A stretch of 53,331 bases of DNA from an uncultured Verrucomicrobiae bacterium (GCA_937946835.1 CALFAV010000058.1:1-53331); one strand, 5' to 3'; positions 32,084 through 46,147 are shown, counted from the stretch's first letter. The notes: generated by a model not told the origin, from the sequence alone. Translations and numbers: made by a program.

Positions 32084-33145
32084 TCACTGCAACTGTTCGG
32101 CCAGGGCTTCGCCCAGAGCCACCGGTTGCTTCAAGTCTCCCCGCACCTCGCCCCGGCGGGCCGCCCCGCTGCGGAAGGAAATCCCGCGCAGCCGGATTTG
32201 GCCCTCGACCACCCGGGCCAAAGCCGCCACCGGGGCCTGGCAACCGCCTCCCATCGCGCGCAGGAACGCCCGCTCCGCGCTCACGCACTGGAAGGTGTCG
32301 TGATGGTTGAGCCGGGCGCAGATCGCCTCCAAGCGCGTGTCGCCCGCGCGGATTTCCACCCCGATGGCCGCCTGGCCGACCGCGGGCAGGATCTCCTCGA
32401 CCGGCAACCGCACCGCCAGCAACCCGTCCGGCACTGCCGGGGGCGCGGAGATGCTGGCCGAATCCAGCACCGGACAGCTCAGCGTGCCGTCCTCCCCGAT
32501 TTTCATGCCCAGGCGTTCGAGGCCGGCGGCGGCCAGCAGGAGGGCATCCAGTTCGGCCCGCTCGGCCAGTTTCTGGAGGCGGGTGCCCACGTTGCCGCGG
32601 ATTTCCCTCACGTGCAGGTCGGCCCGCAGCGCGAGCAGTTGCTCGCGGCGCCGGGGGCTGCTGGTGGCCACGACCGCGCCGGCCGGCAGGTCGGCCAGTC
32701 GCAGATGCGGCGGGAAGCCGCGTCGGGGCCGGGTGGAAGGTTCCCAGTCCCGGGCCTGGGCGCCGGCCACGACGTGGGTTTGCCGGGCCAGCGCCTCGCT
32801 CCGGTACACCAACACGTCCCCCGGGTCGGCGCGCTTGAGCACCGCCCCGAGGGTCAGGCCGGCGGGCAACTCGGTGGGCAGGTCTTTGAGGCTGTGGACG
32901 GCCAGGTCGGCCTGGCCGCGCAGCAGGGCCACTTCGAGTTCCTTGGTGAACAGGCCCTTGGGCACCCCCTCTCCGGTCCGGGCCAGAGTGGCCTTTTGCA
33001 ACTTGTCGCCGGTGGTCCGGATGATCTTCAACTCGAAGCGCAGCCGCGGGAAGGCGGCCCGGCAAAGGGCCGCCACGGTCTCGGCCTGGGCCAGCGCCAG
33101 CGGACTGCCACGGGTGGCGATGCGGATGGGAGGTTCGGCGGGCAT
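32084..33145 (-). CDS. hemC: Porphobilinogen deaminase (hydroxymethylbilane synthase)
   Basis: This 353-aa enzyme joins four porphobilinogen units to hydroxymethylbilane. Family blocks are IATRGSPLALAQ at the N-terminus, LAVHSLKDLP with the catalytic Asp (D88), VATSSPRRREQLL, REIRGNVGTRLQKL, and RAMGGGCQAPVAA, where C302 anchors the dipyrromethane cofactor. It is about 40 residues longer than E. coli HemC, mainly through an insert near 117-150 (VVAGAQARDWEPSTRPRRGF). It lies 4 nt downstream of hemA in a ccsA/hemX-hemA-hemC order. Confidence 0.96.
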   Translation of the reverse strand: MPAEPPIRIATRGSPLALAQAETVAALCRAAFPRLRFELKIIRTTGDKLQKATLARTGEGVPKGLFTKELEVALLRGQADLAVHSLKDLPTELPAGLTLGAVLKRADPGDVLVYRSEALARQTHVVAGAQARDWEPSTRPRRGFPPHLRLADLPAGAVVATSSPRRREQLLALRADLHVREIRGNVGTRLQKLAERAELDALLLAAAGLERLGMKIGEDGTLSCPVLDSASISAPPAVPDGLLAVRLPVEEILPAVGQAAIGVEIRAGDTRLEAICARLNHHDTFQCVSAERAFLRAMGGGCQAPVAALARVVEGQIRLRGISFRSGAARRGEVRGDLKQPVALGEALAEQLQ

Positions 33146-33149
33146 CAGA

Positions 33150-34223
33150 TCAACAGGCGTCCGGCGTCGGCGGCACGGGGGCGGGGCGGCTGGCGAGGGC
33201 GGGTGGGGGGGACGGCGCGGCCTCCAGCAGGCCGTGGACCCGCTCGCGGATGATGTGTTCGCAGCGGGCGATGTCCGCCTGCCGCTGGCGGAGCGCGTCC
33301 TCGGCGATGCTTTGCAGGTCGTCTATGTCGTACAGGAACACGCCGTCGAGGAGGTTCACCGCGGGGTCAATGTCCCGGGGCACGGCGAGGTCAATGAGCA
33401 ACAAGGGCCGGCCGCGCCGGGCCGGCAGCAACGGCTCCAGGCGGGCGCGGTCCAGCACATAACCCGGCGCCGCGGTACTGCTGATGAGGATGTCCACCCG
33501 GGCAAACTCGGCCGACCAGTCGTCAAACGGCACGGCCCGGCCGCCCAGTTCCGCCGCCAGGGCGGCGGCGCGCTCGAAGGAGCGATTGGTCACCATCAGG
33601 GCGCGGGCACCCCGGGAGAGCAGGGCTTTGGCGGCCTTTTCGCCGGTGTCCCCCGCGCCCAGGATCATCACCGTAGCGCGGGTCAGCGACTCGAAGATGC
33701 GCTCGGCCAGGTCCACGGCCACCGAGGCCACGGAGACGCTGCCGCGCTGAATCTGGGTCTCGGTGCGGACCTGCTTGGCGACGCTGAAGGCGCGTTGGAA
33801 AGCCCGGTTCAGGCGCCGGCCGGTGGCGCCCGCGCGCCGGGCCGCCTCGTAGGCTTTCTTGGCCTGGCCGGCGATTTCGGTTTCGCCGAGCACCATCGAG
33901 TCCAGACCGCACACCACGCGGAAGAGGTGTTCCAGGCTTTGCGGCTCGGTCAGGCTGTAGAACTCCGGCGGGAGGGGGCGGGCGTACCGGCGGTCTTCCA
34001 GCAGGAAGCGCCGCAGCCCGGCCAGCGCCGCCTGCGGGTCGCCGTCCACCGCCGCGTACAGCTCGACACGGTTGCAGGTGGACAGGATCACCGCCTCGGC
34101 GGCCAGGCCGCGGGCGCGCACCCGGGCCAGGGCGTCGGGCAACTCGGCGTCGGCGAAGGCCAGCCCCTCCCGCACCTCGACCGGTGCCGTGCGATGACTC
34201 AGACCGACAACGACCACCGACAT
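33150..34223 (-). CDS. hemA: Glutamyl-tRNA reductase
   Basis: This 357-aa enzyme reduces glutamyl-tRNA to glutamate-1-semialdehyde, the first step of C5-pathway haem synthesis. It shows VVVGLSHRTAPVEVRE, the catalytic Cys in ILSTCNRVELYA, the substrate loop VVCGLDSMVLGETEI, and the NADPH-binding block TVMILGAGDTGEKAAKAL. LIDLAVPRDIDPAVNLLDGVFLYDIDDL follows. It is shorter than usual (about 420): the C-terminal dimerisation helix region is abbreviated and ends in a Pro-rich tail. It lies 3 nt downstream of the CcsA/HemX-like gene. Confidence 0.96.
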   Translation of the reverse strand: MSVVVVGLSHRTAPVEVREGLAFADAELPDALARVRARGLAAEAVILSTCNRVELYAAVDGDPQAALAGLRRFLLEDRRYARPLPPEFYSLTEPQSLEHLFRVVCGLDSMVLGETEIAGQAKKAYEAARRAGATGRRLNRAFQRAFSVAKQVRTETQIQRGSVSVASVAVDLAERIFESLTRATVMILGAGDTGEKAAKALLSRGARALMVTNRSFERAAALAAELGGRAVPFDDWSAEFARVDILISSTAAPGYVLDRARLEPLLPARRGRPLLLIDLAVPRDIDPAVNLLDGVFLYDIDDLQSIAEDALRQRQADIARCEHIIRERVHGLLEAAPSPPPALASRPAPVPPTPDAC

Positions 34224-34226
34224 GGC

Positions 34227-35057
34227 TCAGGGGTGGTGAATCTCCGAGAGCAGGTTGAACCCCCAGAAGGTGAGCATCAGGAAGGCAAACGCGCCCATCG
34301 CCGCCCAGGCGAAGCGCCGGCCCCCCTGCCGGAACCAGCCGCGCGCCACCAGCAGGCCCAGGTACAACAGCCAGATGAACGCCGACCAGAGGATTTTGGC
34401 GTCGAACTGGAAGTACACCCCGTGGACCTGCTTGAGCCAACCGCTACCCAGCACCAGACCCCCGGTCAGCAGACCGAAACCGACCTGCAACAGCCGCATG
34501 GTCACCTGCTCCAGGCGTTGCAGGGAGGGCAGAAAGGCCTGCGCCGCGCGGGCCTTGTTGTGCTTGAGGTCGCGCTCCTGCTTCACAAACATGAGCGCCG
34601 CCACACCCGCCAGCCCAAACGCCCCGTAGGCCAGCAGCACCAGCGCCGCGTGCAGGCTGGACAGGGGCGGGCGGAATTCCGGCTGCGGCCCGTGCCGGTC
34701 CAGCTCGGGCATCAGCGCAAAGACCCCCAGCCCCAACAACAGCGGCGCGGCGAAGGCCCCCACAAACCGGAACCGGCGCACCAAACCGATCACCAGGTAA
34801 CTGGCCGCGACCGTCCAGGCGATGAAGGTGACGGCCTCGTAGAGATTGGTCACCGGACAGCGCTGGAAGGAAAAGCCCCGCTTGAGCATGGCAATGGTGT
34901 GCAGCCCCGCCCCGGCGAGCATCAGCAGGTAAATCACCCGGTTGTCCTGACGAAACCCGCGCCGCCACAGAAACACCGCGTAAAGCGTCGCCAGGCCGTA
35001 CAGCCCCACGGCCAGCAAAAAGTAATCGCGGTCGGCCCACTCGAACACGCCGGCCAT
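34227..35057 (-). CDS. CcsA/HemX-like membrane protein of the haem cluster
   Basis: This is 276 aa from ATG 35057 (MAGVFEWADRD); the frame upstream is Arg/Pro-rich and not coding. About eight hydrophobic helices are visible. The segment FSFQRCPVTNLYEAVTFIAW matches the region before the tryptophan-rich motif of cytochrome c assembly proteins (CcsA/CcmC/HemX). Haem-ligand type His residues occur at HTIAM, SLHAALVLLAYGAFG and the Trp-rich C-terminal region. In Bacillus, hemX lies between hemA and hemC; here it precedes hemA. It may regulate HemA or handle haem. Confidence 0.85.
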   Translation of the reverse strand: MAGVFEWADRDYFLLAVGLYGLATLYAVFLWRRGFRQDNRVIYLLMLAGAGLHTIAMLKRGFSFQRCPVTNLYEAVTFIAWTVAASYLVIGLVRRFRFVGAFAAPLLLGLGVFALMPELDRHGPQPEFRPPLSSLHAALVLLAYGAFGLAGVAALMFVKQERDLKHNKARAAQAFLPSLQRLEQVTMRLLQVGFGLLTGGLVLGSGWLKQVHGVYFQFDAKILWSAFIWLLYLGLLVARGWFRQGGRRFAWAAMGAFAFLMLTFWGFNLLSEIHHP

Positions 35058-35220
35058 CCTACTTCGGGCCGCCGCAGGCTTACGAGCCTTTCCTTGCACC
35101 GCCCGGGCCGGCTGGCGCGAACCCTCCACCGCCGGCTTTCCTGCTCGCCGAGCGGGCGGGACCCGGCCACACTGCGGTCGCGAGGACCGCCCGGCGCGGG
35201 CGGCTCTTCGGTCGGCACCC

Positions 35221-36495
35221 ATGTCCGGAGCCTCGCCCCCACTGTACGTCCGCGCCCGCCTGGTCTGGCCCGTGGACCGGCCGCCGGTGGACGACGGGGT
35301 CGTGTGCGTGGAAGGCGACCTCATTCGAGCGATCGGTCCTGCCGCGGAGGTGCCCGCACCGGCGGGCGCCCGCCGGGTGGATCTGGGGGAAGTGGTGGTG
35401 CTGCCGGGCCTGGTCAACGCCCACTGCCACCTGGATTACACGGGCATGGCGGGCCAGGTGGCCCCCACCGGCAGTTTCACCGACTGGATCAAAACCATCA
35501 CCGCGCTCAAGGGCGGTTGGTCGCGGGAAGAATTTCGCCGCTCCTGGCTGGCCGGGGCCGCGATGCTGGTGCGCCGGGGCGTCACCACGGTGGGGGACAT
35601 CGAGGCGGTGCCGGAGCTGTTGCCGGAGGTGTGGCGGGGCACGCCGTTGCGGGTGATCTCGTTTCTCGAAATGACCGGGGTCAAAAGCCGCCGGGACCCC
35701 GCGCAAATCCTCGCCGAAGCCGTGGCCCGGGCGGAAGCGCTGCCGGTGGGCCGGTGTGGGGTGGGGCTGTCTCCGCACGCGCCGTACTCGACGGTGCCGG
35801 AGCTGTTGCGGCTGAGCGCGGCGGCGGCGCGCACCCGCGGCTGGCGCCTGAGCATTCACGTGGCCGAGTCGGCGGAAGAGTTCGAGATGTTCCGGCACCG
35901 GCGCGGGCCCCTGTACACGTGGCTGGCCCGCAACGGCCGGGACAACGCCGACTGCGACGGCGTTTCGCCCGTGCAACACCTGGCCCGACACGGGCTGCCG
36001 GGGCCGGAGGTGCTGGCGGCGCACGCCAATTACCTGGCCGCGGGCGACGCGGAGTTGCTGGCGCGGCACGGCGTGGCGGTGGTGCATTGCCCGCGCAGTC
36101 ACGCGTATTTCGGGCACCGGCCGTTTCCCTGGTCGGGGTTGCGGCGTGCGGGCGTGACCGTGTGTCTGGGCACGGACAGTCTGGTGACCGTGCCGCCGAG
36201 CGAGGAGCCGGTGCTGGACCTGTTCGCCGAAATGCGCCGGTTCCAGGCCCAACATCCCGGGGTGCCGCCCGCGGAAGTGGTGTGCATGGTCACCGTCCAC
36301 GCGGCGCAGGCCCTGGGATTGGCCGGGCGCGCGGGTACCCTGAACCCCGGCGCCTGGGCGGACCTGATTGCCGTGCCTTTCGCGGGCCGCCCGGAGGAGG
36401 TCGCGGCGGCGGTGGTGCAGCACCAGGGGGACATCCGGGCCGGCATGATCGGCGGGGTTTGGACCGTGCGCCCGCCGGAATTCGCGGAGCCGTGA
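35221..36495 (+). CDS. Amidohydrolase family deaminase (MtaD/aminofutalosine-deaminase-like)
   Basis: This 424-aa metal-dependent hydrolase has the metal motif H68-x-H70 in [12 protein letters not shown]. Further metal ligands are in [21 protein letters not shown] and [14 protein letters not shown] (Asp). HVAESAEE and LGTDS are typical of the S-adenosylhomocysteine/methylthioadenosine deaminase group, which includes aminofutalosine deaminases of menaquinone synthesis; exact substrate cannot be settled. It is divergent from the haem cluster across a 163-bp gap and shares a 4-nt overlap with the SDR gene. Confidence 0.85.
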   Translation: MSGASPPLYVRARLVWPVDRPPVDDGVVCVEGDLIRAIGPAAEVPAPAGARRVDLGEVVVLPGLVNAHCHLDYTGMAGQVAPTGSFTDWIKTITALKGGWSREEFRRSWLAGAAMLVRRGVTTVGDIEAVPELLPEVWRGTPLRVISFLEMTGVKSRRDPAQILAEAVARAEALPVGRCGVGLSPHAPYSTVPELLRLSAAAARTRGWRLSIHVAESAEEFEMFRHRRGPLYTWLARNGRDNADCDGVSPVQHLARHGLPGPEVLAAHANYLAAGDAELLARHGVAVVHCPRSHAYFGHRPFPWSGLRRAGVTVCLGTDSLVTVPPSEEPVLDLFAEMRRFQAQHPGVPPAEVVCMVTVHAAQALGLAGRAGTLNPGAWADLIAVPFAGRPEEVAAAVVQHQGDIRAGMIGGVWTVRPPEFAEP

Positions 36496-37214
36496 GCGTG
36501 ACAGCGGCAGAGCCGGTGGTGTTGATCACCGGCGCGGCGGGCGGGCTGGGCCGCGGGTTGATCGAGGCGTTTGTCAGGACCGGCTGGCGAGTGGCCGCGG
36601 GATTTCACACCCAGCCGGTGACGACGACGGACCCCGACCGGGTCCTGCCCGTGAGCCTGGACGTGACCCGCCCCGGGGACCCGGAGTGCGCGGTCCGGGC
36701 GGTGCTCGAGCGCTGGGGACAACTGGACGCGTTGATCAACAACGCCGGGGCGACCGCCGATGCCCTGCTGGTGCACCTGGCCGCGGCGGACTGGGAACGC
36801 GTGCTGGAGGTAAACCTGACCGGGGCCTGGCGCTGCGCTCGCGCCGCGGCCGCGGCGCTGGGGGCCGGCGGCGGGCACATCGTGAACATCGGCAGCTTTG
36901 CCGGCCGGGCCGGGGCGCGCGGGCAGGCGGCCTACGCCGCGGCCAAGGCGGGGTTGATCGGGCTGACGCAGTCGCTGGCGGCCGAGCTGGCGGAATTCAA
37001 CGTGCGGGTGAACGTGGTGTTGCCCGGAGTGTTGCCCACGCCGATGAGCGACCGCCTGAGCGCGGAGGCCCGGGAGCGCCTGGTCGCGGCCAACCGGCTG
37101 CGCCGGATGAACTCGGTGGCGGAGGTGGCCCGGTTCGTGGTTTTTCTGTGCAGCCTGGAAAATGTCTCGGGGCAGGTCTTCCAACTGGACAGCCGGCCGG
37201 CGCGGTGGATTTGA
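36492..37214 (+). CDS. Short-chain dehydrogenase/reductase (FabG-like)
   Basis: This is 240 aa from GTG 36492, overlapping the upstream stop (GTGA). It has the SDR motifs [10 protein letters not shown] for NAD(P), NNAG ([12 protein letters not shown]), a Ser-Tyr-Lys set in [21 protein letters not shown], and a C-terminal FQLDS block. The loop [11 protein letters not shown] corresponds to the PG motif. Function is unassigned; the pair with the amidohydrolase suggests co-expression. A much longer open frame in this phase runs back over the haem genes but is antisense and was ignored. Confidence 0.9.
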   Translation: MSVTAAEPVVLITGAAGGLGRGLIEAFVRTGWRVAAGFHTQPVTTTDPDRVLPVSLDVTRPGDPECAVRAVLERWGQLDALINNAGATADALLVHLAAADWERVLEVNLTGAWRCARAAAAALGAGGGHIVNIGSFAGRAGARGQAAYAAAKAGLIGLTQSLAAELAEFNVRVNVVLPGVLPTPMSDRLSAEARERLVAANRLRRMNSVAEVARFVVFLCSLENVSGQVFQLDSRPARWI

Positions 37215-37336
37215 GGAAAGGTTCTCCAGCACCGGGACGGGGCACCGACGCAGCGGCGCGCTACCCGGCATCAACGGGGCACCGGTGCGGTGCTTTCGCG
37301 CTTGCCAGCCCGGATGGACGGCGGGCATTTTTTCGT

Positions 37337-38902
37337 ATGGCAAGTGACTTCGTGGCTTCGGAGTTGGACGCCCGGTTTTACCTGCCGGCGGACGAATTCT
37401 TCCTCGCCCAGCGCCACACCGCGTTGACCTACGACGACGTGACGCTGGCCACGCAGTACTCGGAGGTGCTGCCCCGGGAAACGCAGCTCGACACCCGACT
37501 GGCCGAGCGCCTCACCCTGCACATCCCCATCCTCTCGGCGGACATGGACACGGTGACCGAGTCGCGCATGGCCATTGCCCTGGCGCTCAACGGCGGGTTG
37601 GGGGTCATCCACTACAACATGAGCGAACGCCAGCAACTGGCCGAGGTCACCCGGGTCAAGAAACACGTGCACGGCCTGATCCAGGACCCGGTGAAGGTGA
37701 TGCCGGAGCAGTTTGTGGGCGACGTGCTGCGGTTGATCGAGGAGAAACGCTATGCCTTCGGCACGTTCCCGGTGGTGGATGCCACCGGTCGGCTGGTGGG
37801 GCTGCTGTCCAGTCACGTGGTCAAGCCGCGCTACGCGCATCAGCCGGTGGCCAAGGTCCTCACCCCCCGCCCGCAGGTCCACACCGTGCAGGAGAAGGAG
37901 CTGGGGGATGACCCGATTGCCCGGGCCGACCGGTTTTTCACCGAGCACCCCGGCATTCACAAGCTGCTGGTGGTGGACGCGGAGGATCGGTTGCGCGGGT
38001 TGTTCACCATGAGCGATGTGGAGCGCATCACCCAGGAACGCCAGGCCCAGTTCCGCCCCGCCCGCGATGCGCGGTTTCGGCTGGTGTGCGGCGCCGCCGT
38101 GTCCGCCACGCGCAATGCGTTTGGGGAGGTGGACCGCGACCGCCTGGTCAACCACGTGGGCGCGCTGGTGGAATGCGGGTTGGACCTGGTGGCCGTGTCC
38201 ACCGCCCACGGGTTCAGCCGCGGAGTGGGCGAGGCGGTGCGCCTGATCCGGGACGCCTTTCCGGAGCTGCCCATCCTGGCGGGCAACGTGACCAGCGCCG
38301 CCGGCGTGGACTATCTGGCGGAGTGCGGGGCCGATGCCATCAAGGTGGGCCAGGGGCCGGGTTCGATCTGCACCACCCGGTTGGTGGCCGGAGTGGGCAT
38401 CCCTCAATTGACGGCATTGTACGTGTGCTCGCGCGCGGCGCGGGCCAAAAAAGTTTACCTGGTGGCCGACGGGGGCATCACCCGCTCCGGGGACATCGTC
38501 AAGGCCCTGACCCTGGCCGACGCGGTCATGTGCGGGAGCCTCTTCGCCGGATGCACCGAGGCCCCCGGGGAGGTGCTCGAAATTGACGGCAAGTTTTACA
38601 AGCAGTACCGCGGTATGGGCAGCCTGGCCGCCATGAAGGCGGGTGCCGCCGCCCGTTACGGCCACACCCAGAACCAGTCCGGCAAATTGGCGGCCGAGGG
38701 GATTGAAGCGTTGAAGGAGGCCACCGGTTCGGTGGATGCCGTACTGACCCAGCTCATCGGCGGAATCCAGTCCGGGATGGGTTACCTGGGCGCGCGAACG
38801 CTGGCCGAACTGCGTGAGCGCGCGCGCTATGCCCGGGTCACTTCGGCCGGACGCCGGGAAGCGGCCCCGCACGATGTGGTGGAATTGAAAACGGGCACTT
38901 AG
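37337..38902 (+). CDS. guaB: Inosine-5'-monophosphate dehydrogenase
   Basis: This 521-aa enzyme from ATG 37337 oxidises IMP to XMP, committing purines to GMP. It has [12 protein letters not shown] near the N-terminus, a CBS pair (about 100-240), [31 protein letters not shown], and the catalytic cysteine loop [24 protein letters not shown] binds phosphate and [13 protein letters not shown] is the flap region. The flap has [20 protein letters not shown]. It is convergent with the small gene at 38924, only 21 bp away. Confidence 0.95.
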   Translation: MASDFVASELDARFYLPADEFFLAQRHTALTYDDVTLATQYSEVLPRETQLDTRLAERLTLHIPILSADMDTVTESRMAIALALNGGLGVIHYNMSERQQLAEVTRVKKHVHGLIQDPVKVMPEQFVGDVLRLIEEKRYAFGTFPVVDATGRLVGLLSSHVVKPRYAHQPVAKVLTPRPQVHTVQEKELGDDPIARADRFFTEHPGIHKLLVVDAEDRLRGLFTMSDVERITQERQAQFRPARDARFRLVCGAAVSATRNAFGEVDRDRLVNHVGALVECGLDLVAVSTAHGFSRGVGEAVRLIRDAFPELPILAGNVTSAAGVDYLAECGADAIKVGQGPGSICTTRLVAGVGIPQLTALYVCSRAARAKKVYLVADGGITRSGDIVKALTLADAVMCGSLFAGCTEAPGEVLEIDGKFYKQYRGMGSLAAMKAGAAARYGHTQNQSGKLAAEGIEALKEATGSVDAVLTQLIGGIQSGMGYLGARTLAELRERARYARVTSAGRREAAPHDVVELKTGT

Positions 38903-38923
38903 AGCCGGTGGCGGTGCCCGCCC

Positions 38924-39148
38924 CTAAAACCGGCAGGGCTCGTTGATCACCCCACACTGGGGACAGCGCGAGCGGTCCACGTCAGGGTCATCGGTGTACA
39001 CGTACTTGCATTCTTGGCAGCGAAAGATCCGATCCTTGACGCGGGGCGGGCTGAAGGAGCGCTGGCGCAGGCCGTAGTAAATTCCCACCCCCAGCAGCGC
39101 TCCCAACAAAATCGTCACATACCAGGCCAACAGGGCACTCAGGCTCAT
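38924..39148 (-). CDS. Small membrane protein with rubredoxin-like zinc ribbon
   Basis: This 74-aa protein from ATG 39148 has one N-terminal hydrophobic helix (SALLAWYVTILLGALLGVGIYYG). After a basic linker comes a four-cysteine ribbon, FRCQECKYVYTDDPDVDRS then RCPQCGVINEPC. The spacing CxxC-x17-CxxC suggests a zinc or iron knuckle facing the cytoplasm. Its start overlaps the TonB-like stop by 4 nt, making it the last gene of the ExbBD-TonB-like operon. Confidence 0.75.
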   Translation of the reverse strand: MSLSALLAWYVTILLGALLGVGIYYGLRQRSFSPPRVKDRIFRCQECKYVYTDDPDVDRSRCPQCGVINEPCRF

Positions 39149-39939
39149 GGGGAGGCGGGCGAAGATTGTCCGGGGAGGACCGTATGCCAAACAAACTCCA
39201 AGCGCCCCCAATGGGACCTCTCGTCGGGAGTCGAGGGCGCCGGCAGAACAAACCGTAGCTGGCGGGCACGCTTCAACGCATCCTGATCCGCCTCGGGCAG
39301 GCCGCTGCCCTGCTCCACAGTTGCCGAAAGCACCCCACCCCGGGGATCTACCAGGACCTGAACCACGCTGGGAGCCAGTAGTTGGGCGTTGGTCCAAACC
39401 GGCAGGGGTTCGCTTAAAACCGGCTGCCAGCCGGTGAACCCTTCCCTCAGCCGCAAAATGGACCGACCTGTACCGGGGATATTGGTGTGAAGCAGCCTTG
39501 GTCGCGGGGGCGGAGCCATTCGCACCGAAGCACTCGCCGCCGGGCTGGGGGAATCCGAGACAAGTGCGCCGCGATCCAAGCGGGGACGCAGAATCGGTTC
39601 CTCGCGCCCGAAGGACCCGGCAAGCGGTATGGCCGGCTCGGGTTTGAGCGACTCCGTCAGCCCCGGCGACACCCAGAGCGCCCCGGAAAAACCGTCCGGC
39701 ACCACGCGCGCAAATACCACCGGATCAGGAAGTAACGGGTTCATACCGTCCGGGGGATGCGGGGACTCCCAAACGAGGGGCACAAGGCGGGGCCGGGATT
39801 GTTGGAGCAGGGACGGAGAAACTGCCGGCCGCGACAGCACAAAGAGGATTATCACCTGTCCCACAAACACCGCTCCGACCACACGGATCAACCGGGCCCA
39901 TGACCACCCGCTCCGGGCGACGGGAAGTCGGTTTTTCAT
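39145..39939 (-). CDS. TonB-like energy-transducing protein
   Basis: This is 264 aa from ATG 39939, which overlaps the exbD stop by 4 nt; the frame upstream is not used. It has a basic N-terminus and one transmembrane helix (LIRVVGAVFVGQVIILFVLS, about 18-38). A long Pro-rich periplasmic stretch follows, then a C-terminal TonB-like domain: VQVLVDPRGGVLSATVEQGSGLPEADQDALKRARQLRF. Downstream of ExbB and ExbD it should couple proton-motive force to outer-membrane transport. The coding sequence contains a palindrome similar to the dispersed repeat (TGWQPV, about 39417-39438). Confidence 0.75.
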   Translation of the reverse strand: MKNRLPVARSGWSWARLIRVVGAVFVGQVIILFVLSRPAVSPSLLQQSRPRLVPLVWESPHPPDGMNPLLPDPVVFARVVPDGFSGALWVSPGLTESLKPEPAIPLAGSFGREEPILRPRLDRGALVSDSPSPAASASVRMAPPPRPRLLHTNIPGTGRSILRLREGFTGWQPVLSEPLPVWTNAQLLAPSVVQVLVDPRGGVLSATVEQGSGLPEADQDALKRARQLRFVLPAPSTPDERSHWGRLEFVWHTVLPGQSSPASP

Positions 39940-40385
39940 GGCTGCCGGGGGGGGAAAACCGGCTGCCCGATCGCCGGGCGTGTCTGCAGCTTCAAATGGG
40001 TGATGCCAGCCTGTCGGCACAAAGCATATACCTCCGCCAACCGCTCGAGACGAAGGGAACGGTCTGCCTGAATCACCAGCAGTGCCTGTTCGGAAGGACG
40101 GGTGTTGAAATCGCTCAATTGCCGGACCAATGCCGCATCAGTGATCAACTGTTGGCGGTAAAATAACCGACCCTCCCGGTCCACCACCACGACCTGACAA
40201 TCCGGTCCAAACGCCGGCAAACCCGATTCAATCATCGGCAATTCCACCGGAACCCCGGGTACCGGAGCCAGGTGGGATTGAAGTAAGAAAAAAATCAACA
40301 CCAGCAAGAATACGCTTCCCACCGGGGCAAAATCAGCCGTCCCGGTAAACCATTGATGCTGAAGCTTGTCGCGAAACGAGAACAT
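39936..40385 (-). CDS. exbD: ExbD/TolR family biopolymer transport protein
   Basis: This 149-aa protein has an N-terminal cytoplasmic segment, one hydrophobic helix (FAPVGSVFLLVLIFFLLQ, about 20-38) and a periplasmic domain with VVVDREGRLFYRQQLI. A later segment, EQALLVIQADRSLRLERLAEVYALCRQAGI, is typical of ExbD/TolR. It lacks the usual Asp in the helix; D18, just before it, is the nearest acid. It follows exbB with the stop and start overlapping by one base. Confidence 0.85.
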   Translation of the reverse strand: MFSFRDKLQHQWFTGTADFAPVGSVFLLVLIFFLLQSHLAPVPGVPVELPMIESGLPAFGPDCQVVVVDREGRLFYRQQLITDAALVRQLSDFNTRPSEQALLVIQADRSLRLERLAEVYALCRQAGITHLKLQTRPAIGQPVFPPRQP

Positions 40386-41011
40386 CAGCCAGCCGCTTCG
40401 TCCAAGATATTCAAAATCTCCGAGGAGGCTTTTTCCATATCCGTCACGATCAGCCGCAATCGGTTGACCAGGAAGTTATATGCCGCGTAGCTTGGTGCGG
40501 CAATGGCCAGCCCCAAGCCGCTGCATACCAATGCCCGCCAGACCCCCTCAATCAGGGCACCTGCTGTCGCAGAGAGACCGGAGGTATGGAGCATTTGCAG
40601 CAATTGCATCAGTCCCAAGATGGTCCCCAACAGCCCCAGAATTGGTGCTGTTTGGGCAATCGTGGCGAGCAAGCCCATTTTCTCCTCCAATTGAGGAAGT
40701 TCTGTTAATCCGGTTACCCGCATACTCTCGCGAATCTGATCCCGACCCCGGTCTCGGACCAGAATGGCCGCTTTGACCAGACGTGCCACCGGTCCCGGGG
40801 TGGCGTCACAGATGGACAGGGCCTCCACCACGTTGCCACGCTTCAACACCGTGCGGATGCCACTCAAAAAATTCGTACTGTTGATGCTTTCGCGGTGAAA
40901 ATGCACCAGGCGCTCCAGAAAAACACCCAACGCAAGGGCCCCCATGGCCAACAGCAGCCAAAAAATCACTCCCCCGTAGCGGACGAATTCCGGCATGGCA
41001 TCCGTGTTCAT
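40385..41011 (-). CDS. exbB: MotA/TolQ/ExbB proton channel family protein
   Basis: This is 208 aa from ATG 41011; a TTG nine codons upstream is possible but less likely. It has three hydrophobic segments (about 8-30, 112-135, 150-175) and the family block GLLATIAQTAPILGLLGTILGLMQLL followed by GVWRALVCSGLGLAIAAPSYAAYNFL. A conserved T/S-rich helix lies near 128-145. With ExbD it would form an inner-membrane proton channel. It starts about 65 bp after the rRNA-operon terminator. Confidence 0.9.
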   Translation of the reverse strand: MNTDAMPEFVRYGGVIFWLLLAMGALALGVFLERLVHFHRESINSTNFLSGIRTVLKRGNVVEALSICDATPGPVARLVKAAILVRDRGRDQIRESMRVTGLTELPQLEEKMGLLATIAQTAPILGLLGTILGLMQLLQMLHTSGLSATAGALIEGVWRALVCSGLGLAIAAPSYAAYNFLVNRLRLIVTDMEKASSEILNILDEAAG

Positions 41012-41076
41012 GGCCGCAACGACGACGTCATCCTGCAACCGCCCTAACTTGATTGCCCATCTCAGAAAAGTCCACC

Positions 41077-41110
41077 AAAATAGAAAAACAGCCGGGGGTG
41101 GCCCCGGCTG
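41077..41110 (-). terminator. Rho-independent terminator of the rRNA operon
   Basis: The stem CAGCCGGGG/CCCCGGCTG (41089-41110) is followed on the minus strand by TTTTTCTATTTT. It lies just past the 5S gene. Confidence 0.92.
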
Positions 41111-41122
41111 AGGATTTGAAGA

Positions 41123-41237
41123 TGTGGCAACAACCTACTCTCGCGGAAGCTCTACAACCACTACCATCGGCAACGCGGTGTTTGACGGCCGAGTTCGGGA
41201 TGGGATCGGGTCGGTCCACCGCTTCATGGTCACCACA
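41123..41237 (-). rRNA. 5S rRNA
   Basis: The complement carries the 5S blocks CCATCCCGAACTCGG, GCCGATGGTAGTGG and GCGAGAGTAGGTTGTTGCC, with matching ends GTGGTGACC/GGTTGTTGCCAC. Boundaries are estimated to within a few bases. Confidence 0.93.
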
Positions 41238-41314
41238 AAAAAAACGAACATTCTCTGAAAACCGCGCGTAAAGGTATCGAGCAACTTGTCCTCAAATGGT
41301 GCAAAGCAGCGAAA

Positions 41315-44200
<2,886 letters not shown>

Positions 44201-44302
44201 AACTTTTCTTTTCTATCCATTTGAGGATCTCAAATCAACTTCCTCTACGCGCGGTTTTCAAAGAACGCGGGACTGCGATTCGCAGTCACGAAAACTCATT
44301 CG

Positions 44303-44379
44303 TGGTGGACCTGACTGGATTTGAACCAGTGACCCTGCGCTTATCAAGCGCATGCTCTAACCCGCTGAGCTACAGGTCC
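44303..44379 (-). tRNA. tRNA-Ile (GAT anticodon)
   Basis: On the minus strand GGACCTG pairs with CAGGTCC, the anticodon loop is TTGATAA (GAT), GGTTCAAATCC forms the T arm, and CCA is encoded. It is in the 16S-23S spacer, next to tRNA-Ala. Confidence 0.97.
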
Positions 44380-44412
44380 ATTGATCCGACGTACTCCAAA
44401 CGTGTTAAGGTT

Positions 44413-44488
44413 TGGTGGAGCTGAGGAGATTCGAACTCCTGACCCATAGCTTGCAAAGCTATTGCTCTACCAACTGAGCTACAGCCCC
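44413..44488 (-). tRNA. tRNA-Ala (TGC anticodon)
   Basis: On the minus strand GGGGCTG pairs with CAGCTCC, the anticodon loop is TTTGCAA (TGC), GAGTTCGAATCTC forms the T arm, and CCA is encoded. It lies between the 16S and tRNA-Ile genes. Confidence 0.97.
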
Positions 44489-44569
44489 CCGTTACGTCGG
44501 GGTAGCTCCCGCAAAGAACATTTGAAAATTGAACTGTGCAACAAGGGCGAAACTGGCCGGCCTCTGATA

Positions 44570-46147
<1,578 letters not shown>

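Noticed and set aside
32307-37214. Plus-strand open frame of 1635 codons
   Set aside because: It runs antisense through hemC, hemA and the CcsA-like gene and becomes real only at its end, where it is in frame with the SDR gene (36492-37214).
37314-37336. Upstream ATG at 37314 for IMP dehydrogenase
   Set aside because: It is out of frame with the IMP dehydrogenase start at 37337.
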